Assembly (NCBI GenBank): GCA_024180945.1
Contig: JAKSGN010000022.1
Location: 868,001-932,000, forward strand
Source: Macrophomina tecta
Lineage: Eukaryota > Ascomycota > Dothideomycetes > Botryosphaeriales > Botryosphaeriaceae
Length of the DNA: 64,000 nt
Direction of reading: 5' to 3'
How positions within the stretch are numbered: position 1 is the stretch's first letter; each line of letters starts with the position of its first letter. Below the pieces are notes generated by a model. That model saw only the letters and a list, made by a program, of their open reading frames with translations. It was not told where the DNA came from and searched no databases. Shown piece by piece: positions 59,329-64,000 of the stretch. A program made the position numbers and the translations under genes.

Positions 59329-62300
59329 CTAGAACTCCCAGTCCTCGCCCGCCGACTTGATCGCCCAGTCGAACTTCTCGCGGAGCGTCTTGGAGAAGAA
59401 GCGCTCGATCGGGACGTTGAACTTCTTCGAGAAGACCACCGTAAGGCGCGGGTCGATGTAGTTCTAAGCAACAGTTAGCCTCATGATCATCCCGAGAGAG
59501 CCGAGCCGGACTCACAATCTTAGAGGTGCCAAGCGCGACTTCCTTGTTGTTATCCTTGTCTTCCATCTGGATCGTTGCCGTCTCGATACGCTGCTGCAGC
59601 TGTTCCACCTTGCTCTCCAGCTTCTCAATCGAGACACCCTTGCCCTCGGCTTCAATCTTACCGCTTTTGTTCTCTTTCTTGAATTTTCTCTCCATCTCGT
59701 CCGCCACCTCGAGACGCTCCTGCAGCTCCTTGGCCTTCATCTCCTTCTCGCCGTCTGCCACCCGCTTTTCGTTCTCCTTCTCAAACTTCTTCTTGATCTT
59801 CTCGCGCTGCTCTTCGACAAGCGCATTCTGGTGCTGCTCCACCCATTCTTGGGTGAGGTCCTCCGGAAGCTGGAAGTACTCCGCTCCCTTCTTCTTCTTA
59901 ATCTTCGGGTCGAGATCGAGCATCATCTGCTTCACGCGCCACTGCTGATACCTAAGACCATTGATTTTCTCCTGCATCTTCTCGATCTGTGTCGTGTGGC
60001 TTGCTGCCACAGTCCGCTTGTGGTTGCAGAGGATAGCCACCTTCCGATTGGCTTCGTTGTAATCCTTGACCTTCTCAGCAATGGTACCAGTGGACTTCAT
60101 CTGCTTGAGCAGCTGCGCCATGGTGTACGACGCGTTGTAGGTACGGAACACTTTAGCGGTGAGACCCGTCATGTAGTTGCTGAGGTACTTGTTGAGACCC
60201 GACGTGGTTAACCTGTCGAAGATTTCATCGCCGTCCTTCTTAGGCGCCTTCTTGAAGATCTTCAGGTTCTTGAATACCTGCGGGTCGACCTCGACTTCGT
60301 CGTAGAAACGGATGCTGTCCTTACCGAGGAAGTCAAAGACCACCTTGTTCGGAGGTTTCAAGGTGACGTGCTCATACTTCAACGAGCAGCAGCCAACTGT
60401 GTCTGCCTCGTCCTCTCCCTTCTCGTTGCCTGCACGGAGTGCGAACTTGTCAATGAGATAAACAGCAGTGGCACGCTGACGATCTGCCATGACTTCAGAT
60501 TTGAGATCCCGGGTGTAGTCCTTGCGGATGCGGTCGATGTGCTTCTTAAGTTCTCTCGCCTTTTCGAACTTCTTGAAGTCGCTCTGACCTTTGATATCCG
60601 AGTTCGCTGCAAGCATGACATACTTGTAGGCACCATTGATGTTTTCCTGCCACATGGCGAGCCAGGTACCGGTCTGGTCATGCTTGACTTCCTTCCACTT
60701 GTGGCCAGGTGGAGGAGACGGAACCTTGGCGTCCTTGCCGATGTTGATTGTAATTTGCTCGGGCATGACCCTCTTCTTCACCTTTCCGGTTTTCGGGTGC
60801 TCACCACGTCCACGGAACAAGCTGGGAGGTTCCACGCGGAAGTTGCCAACCTTCTGCTTACGTCCGTCCCACATGCAGTACATATAAGGAGCCTCGGCCT
60901 CGTCCTTTGCTGCCTTAAGGGCCTTCTTTTCAGCTGCCGGAAGGGCTTTCTTGGCCTCGCGTTGAGCCTCGAAGTGTGCGTAAATATCCCGGAAATCGCA
61001 CTTGTCGAATTTTTCAATCTTGATCTTCTTGCCATCCGGTCCCGTCGCATGACCAGTCTTGTCAAGAACCTCCTTGAAATCGTGGAAGAAATTCTTCTGG
61101 AAAGTTGGGTTTTCGACGTTGTGGGTTGAGTTCAGCATGGAACCAAAGAAGGTGGCCACTTCTTCTGCATCCTTATAGAGGGTGACCGGGACACCGTCAT
61201 ACTTCATCTTGACGTTGCCGGGAAGAGGCTCATACTCGGGCGGAAAGACGACACCGTTGTGCTCGAGTGTGTGCCACTTGATGGTATCGTCACCCTTGCT
61301 CGGATCCTCCCACCATTTGTACTCATCTTCTTCGGCTTCCGCCTCCTCATCTTCTACCGTTTCCTGCTTGGCAGCTCCCTTGCCCTTTGCACCCTTCCGG
61401 GGAGGCTCCTCCGCCTTCGCCTTGCCCTTCCTTGCAACAGGTGCCTTCTTGCTCAGAGGAACATCATCATCGGATTCCTCCTTCTTGACACCATTGGTCT
61501 TCTTTGCAACAGGCTTTTTCTTCTTCGAAAGAGGAATGTCGTCGTCGCTCTCACTTTCTTCCTTCTTGGGCTTCCTTTTGATGGTTGCCTTCTTTTCCGA
61601 CGCACGAATGGCCTTGGCTTCCTTCTCAGCTGTCTGCTCGATCTTCTTCTTTTCGGAGGCGAGCTTGGCTCCAAGAGGTTGGTCCGAGTCCGAGGACATG
61701 CCGAGGTCTGACGCCTTGACTTTGGGGGGCTTTCGTGCTGTCCGCGCCAACGGTAGATCGCTTAGCTCGGAATCGGAAGCGGAGGCAGACGTGGCATTGG
61801 GCGATGCCGTCTTGCGTCGCTTGCTCTGCATGAAGAGTCAGCGTGAAGCGAGTAGATAGGATGAAGTGATGACGCACCAGCGGCTTGTCGTCATCATCCG
61901 AGCTCGAGGCCTCTTTGTAACTCTTGCCGTTGATGCTGGCGCGCGACTTGCGCTTGCCGTTGGCGACACCGTTGGTAGCAGGCTCGTCGACGTCCATTTT
62001 CGTTACCGGACCCATGCGTATCGATATGCCGGGCTCGACCTGGCCGTTTTGGCCGTTGGTGGCGGGGGCCTGCTTGTCCATGGCGCTGTCGACGCTCTTG
62101 GATATGGTGTCGGAGGAAACGGCTGACAAGGCAACAATGTCAGTGGGGCAGCCAGAAGGGATACAAAAGGGCAGGTGGGGGTGCGGAAGGGCGCAAGAGT
62201 GAAGGTGAAGAGCCAAGTGATGCGTGTCTGACGGACGGCAGCAAACCAGAGAGCACCGGCACAGTTCACCCGAGCGAGGAAATACGGGACGTGGACGCAC

Positions 62301-62352
62301 CTCCGTTGGTCTTACCCTTGAAGAGGGGCGTGTCGCTGTCAGATGAGGACAT
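59329..62352 (-). CDS. TOP1: DNA topoisomerase I (type IB)
   Basis: Nuclear enzyme that relaxes supercoils by transient single-strand cleavage. Minus-strand exons 62352-62301, 62122-61878, 61825-59516 and 59463-59329 give 913 aa. The long N-terminus is charged (Lys/Glu/Ser) with repeated [13 protein letters not shown] acidic/basic motifs and likely nuclear localisation signals. The core begins [20 protein letters not shown] and contains [20 protein letters not shown], the catalytic [20 protein letters not shown] and [13 protein letters not shown] Lys/Glu-rich coiled-coil linker follows. The last intron lies directly before the active-site exon; TSKI joins [15 protein letters not shown], putting the catalytic Tyr at residue 871. 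The C-terminus is [10 protein letters not shown]. Complete, and head to head with ATP3. Confidence 0.97.
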
Positions 62353-62809
62353 GATGCGCGGCGGGCGATGTGCTTGGGACGGTCCAGCGAAGGGGAATCC
62401 GAGTCGGCGCTCAGCTGCAACGGCGCGCTGAGTGGCACCGAGTCTGGCGAAGATGCGCGAACTTAGTGATGTAGGCTGGGGGAGAGTGGTGCGCGCAAGG
62501 CAGCAGAGGCCTACGCACGCGGACACGGTGAATTGGAGGCGTGCGATGATGGCAGACTGCAGCGAGCAGGAAGGGCACGCAGGAAGACGAAGAGAGGGCG
62601 CGGGTGTACAAAGGGTTAAAGCTTAAGAGGAACGCATCGATTCTGGCCGCCGCCGGTCACGTGCGGCGCTAGCGCCTCGCTCAAGCCGTGAAGTGAGGTT
62701 GAAGTGCAACATCCTGTACAGTTTCTCCGCCGACCATCCGGAGCACCACGCCCACCTCGGTTCGCATCGACCGCTTCATCACTCTCCCCTCCGCACTCCC
62801 CCAGCCTCC
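62353..62809. promoter_or_regulatory. Divergent promoter, TOP1 / ATP3
   Basis: 457 bp shared between two housekeeping genes. GC-rich on the TOP1 side and pyrimidine-rich just before the ATP3 start. No TATA box is seen. Confidence 0.5.
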
Positions 62810-63982
62810 ATGATGCTCTCCAGGGCTGCCCGCCCGGCTCTGCGAGCTGGCCAAGCGGCCATTGCCCGGTAGGCCTTCCGATCGCCCGCGCCTGCGCCCA
62901 CACCCGCGCTGCCCCAACGCCCAATGCAATGCAATTGGCATCAGAAACTGACTCTGCGCGTGCAATTGCTAGGCCCGCGACCGTCAATGTCGCCGCCGCC
63001 GCCAACTATGCCACTCTCCGTGAGATCGAGGGCCGCCTCAAGTCGATTCGCAACATCGAGAAGATTACCAAGACCATGAAAATCGTCGCCTCGACCAAGC
63101 TCACCCGCGCCCAGAAGGCCATGGAGACCTCGCGTGCTTACGGCCAGACCTCCAACACCGTGTACGAGCAGGCCGAGACCAAGCCCGTCGAGGCTGAGGG
63201 CAAGAAGGACCTGGTCATCGTGTGCAGCTCCGACAAGGGTCTCTGCGGTGGTATCCACTCGGGTCTGTCCAGGTTCACCCGCAAGCTTCTCCTTGAGAAG
63301 CCCGACACCGAGCTCGTCATCCTCGGCGAGAAGTGCAAGTCGCAGCTCAGTAGGAGCAATGCCAAGAACATCCAGCTTAGCTTCGCCGGTGTCGGCAAGG
63401 ACATTCCTACGTTCGCGGACGCCTCGGCCATCGCTGACCAGATTGCTCGCCTGCCCGGTGACTACGCGTCTGTCAAGATCCTTTACAACAAGTTCCTCAA
63501 TGCCCAGTCTTACGAGCCCACGACCATTGATGCTTTCTCGGAGGAGGCCATCACCCAGTCTGGTCCGTTTACGACTCAATTTCTTTCTGGAACATAGAAT
63601 GCTGACGCGCGGCAGCCAACATTTCTTCGTTTGAGGTCAACGACGAGTCTCTGCCCAACCTCCGCGAATACTCTCTTGCTAACTCTCTCTTCTGGGTATG
63701 TGTCCATCTACTGAATGGGGGCTGAATCAAGGCTAATGTTGGATTAGGCTCTTGCTGAGGGTCACGCTTGCGAGCAGTCTGCTCGCCGCAACGCCATGGA
63801 CGTGAGTAGCTATGACATGATAAAGAAAGACCGCTTTATAGCTGACTCCACCACAGAACGCTTCCAAGAACGCTGGCGACATGATCAACAAGTTCCAGAT
63901 TCTCTTCAACCGTACCCGCCAGGCCGTCATTACTGGCGAACTTGTCGAGATTATTACTGGTGCCGCTGCTTCCGAGGAGTAG
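62810..63982 (+). CDS. ATP3: Mitochondrial F1F0-ATP synthase gamma subunit
   Basis: Central rotor stalk of F1 in the mitochondrial matrix. Exons 62810-62868, 62973-63562, 63616-63695, 63748-63801 and 63857-63982 give 302 aa. An Arg-rich, acid-poor mitochondrial presequence ([20 protein letters not shown]) is followed by [20 protein letters not shown] and [19 protein letters not shown], the conserved N-terminal rotor helix. The central block [18 protein letters not shown] is diagnostic. The C-terminal helix reads [28 protein letters not shown] and [20 protein letters not shown]. Two ATGs stand in tandem at the start; the first was used. Complete, ending 18 bp before the window edge. Confidence 0.97.
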
Positions 63983-64000
63983 AAGCATACGATTTGACAG

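Noticed and set aside
59483..61859. Several long plus-strand open frames
   Set aside because: Antisense shadows of TOP1 exon 3.

Overview
The window is nuclear DNA from a filamentous ascomycete (Pezizomycotina). Genes carry many short introns (mostly 45-90 bp, GT..AG), and the predicted proteins match fungal families: CFT1, CAF120, MPH1, a Zn2Cys6 regulator, a GPI-anchored Ser/Thr-rich protein and a fungal P450. The genome is fairly GC-rich, with scattered homopolymer and microsatellite tracts. I cannot name the species from sequence alone; a Dothideomycete is possible. Exon models were built by hand from splice signals and frame continuity, and each model's exon lengths sum to a multiple of three.

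Region 1-12 kb is mixed. It holds the 5' part of a cytochrome P450 (cut by the left edge), a decayed ankyrin-repeat gene, and a head-to-head pair of an ER thioredoxin/PDI-like protein and VTA1 (ESCRT-III/Vps4 cofactor). Next come a small hydrophobic IFI6/IFI27-like (ISG12 family) gene and a secreted Gln/Pro-rich protein with triplet and 21-nt repeats. Region 11.7-19 kb is a head-to-head pair: an LMBD1-type lysosomal cobalamin transporter and CFT1 (CPSF160), whose second segment is separated by an unusually long 391-bp intron.

Region 19-30 kb is more accessory. It has a frameshifted and truncated AA14-like LPMO relic, a small Cys-rich protein, an SDR with a degenerate catalytic motif, a complete Zn2Cys6 transcription factor converging on that SDR, the actin-capping protein beta subunit (CAP2), and a GPI-anchored Ser-rich protein.

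Region 30-46 kb holds core genes: MPH1 (FANCM-type helicase), a ZIP-family zinc transporter with a His-rich loop, CAF120 (PH-domain protein of the CCR4-NOT complex), and a BAH-PHD chromatin protein resembling the EPR-1 type. Then follows 45.7-56.3 kb, about 10.6 kb between two convergent genes in which I find no credible coding sequence, only microsatellites and pyrimidine/purine tracts. Region 56.3-64 kb has an NAD-dependent epimerase-like gene, TOP1 (DNA topoisomerase I) and ATP3 (F1-ATPase gamma), the last two head to head.

No rRNA, CRISPR, intact transposon or convincing tRNA was found. The most interesting items are the IFI6/27-like gene, the AA14 relic, the BAH-PHD protein with an interrupted PHD finger, the long CFT1 intron with a possible box C/D element, and the 10.6-kb gene-free block.
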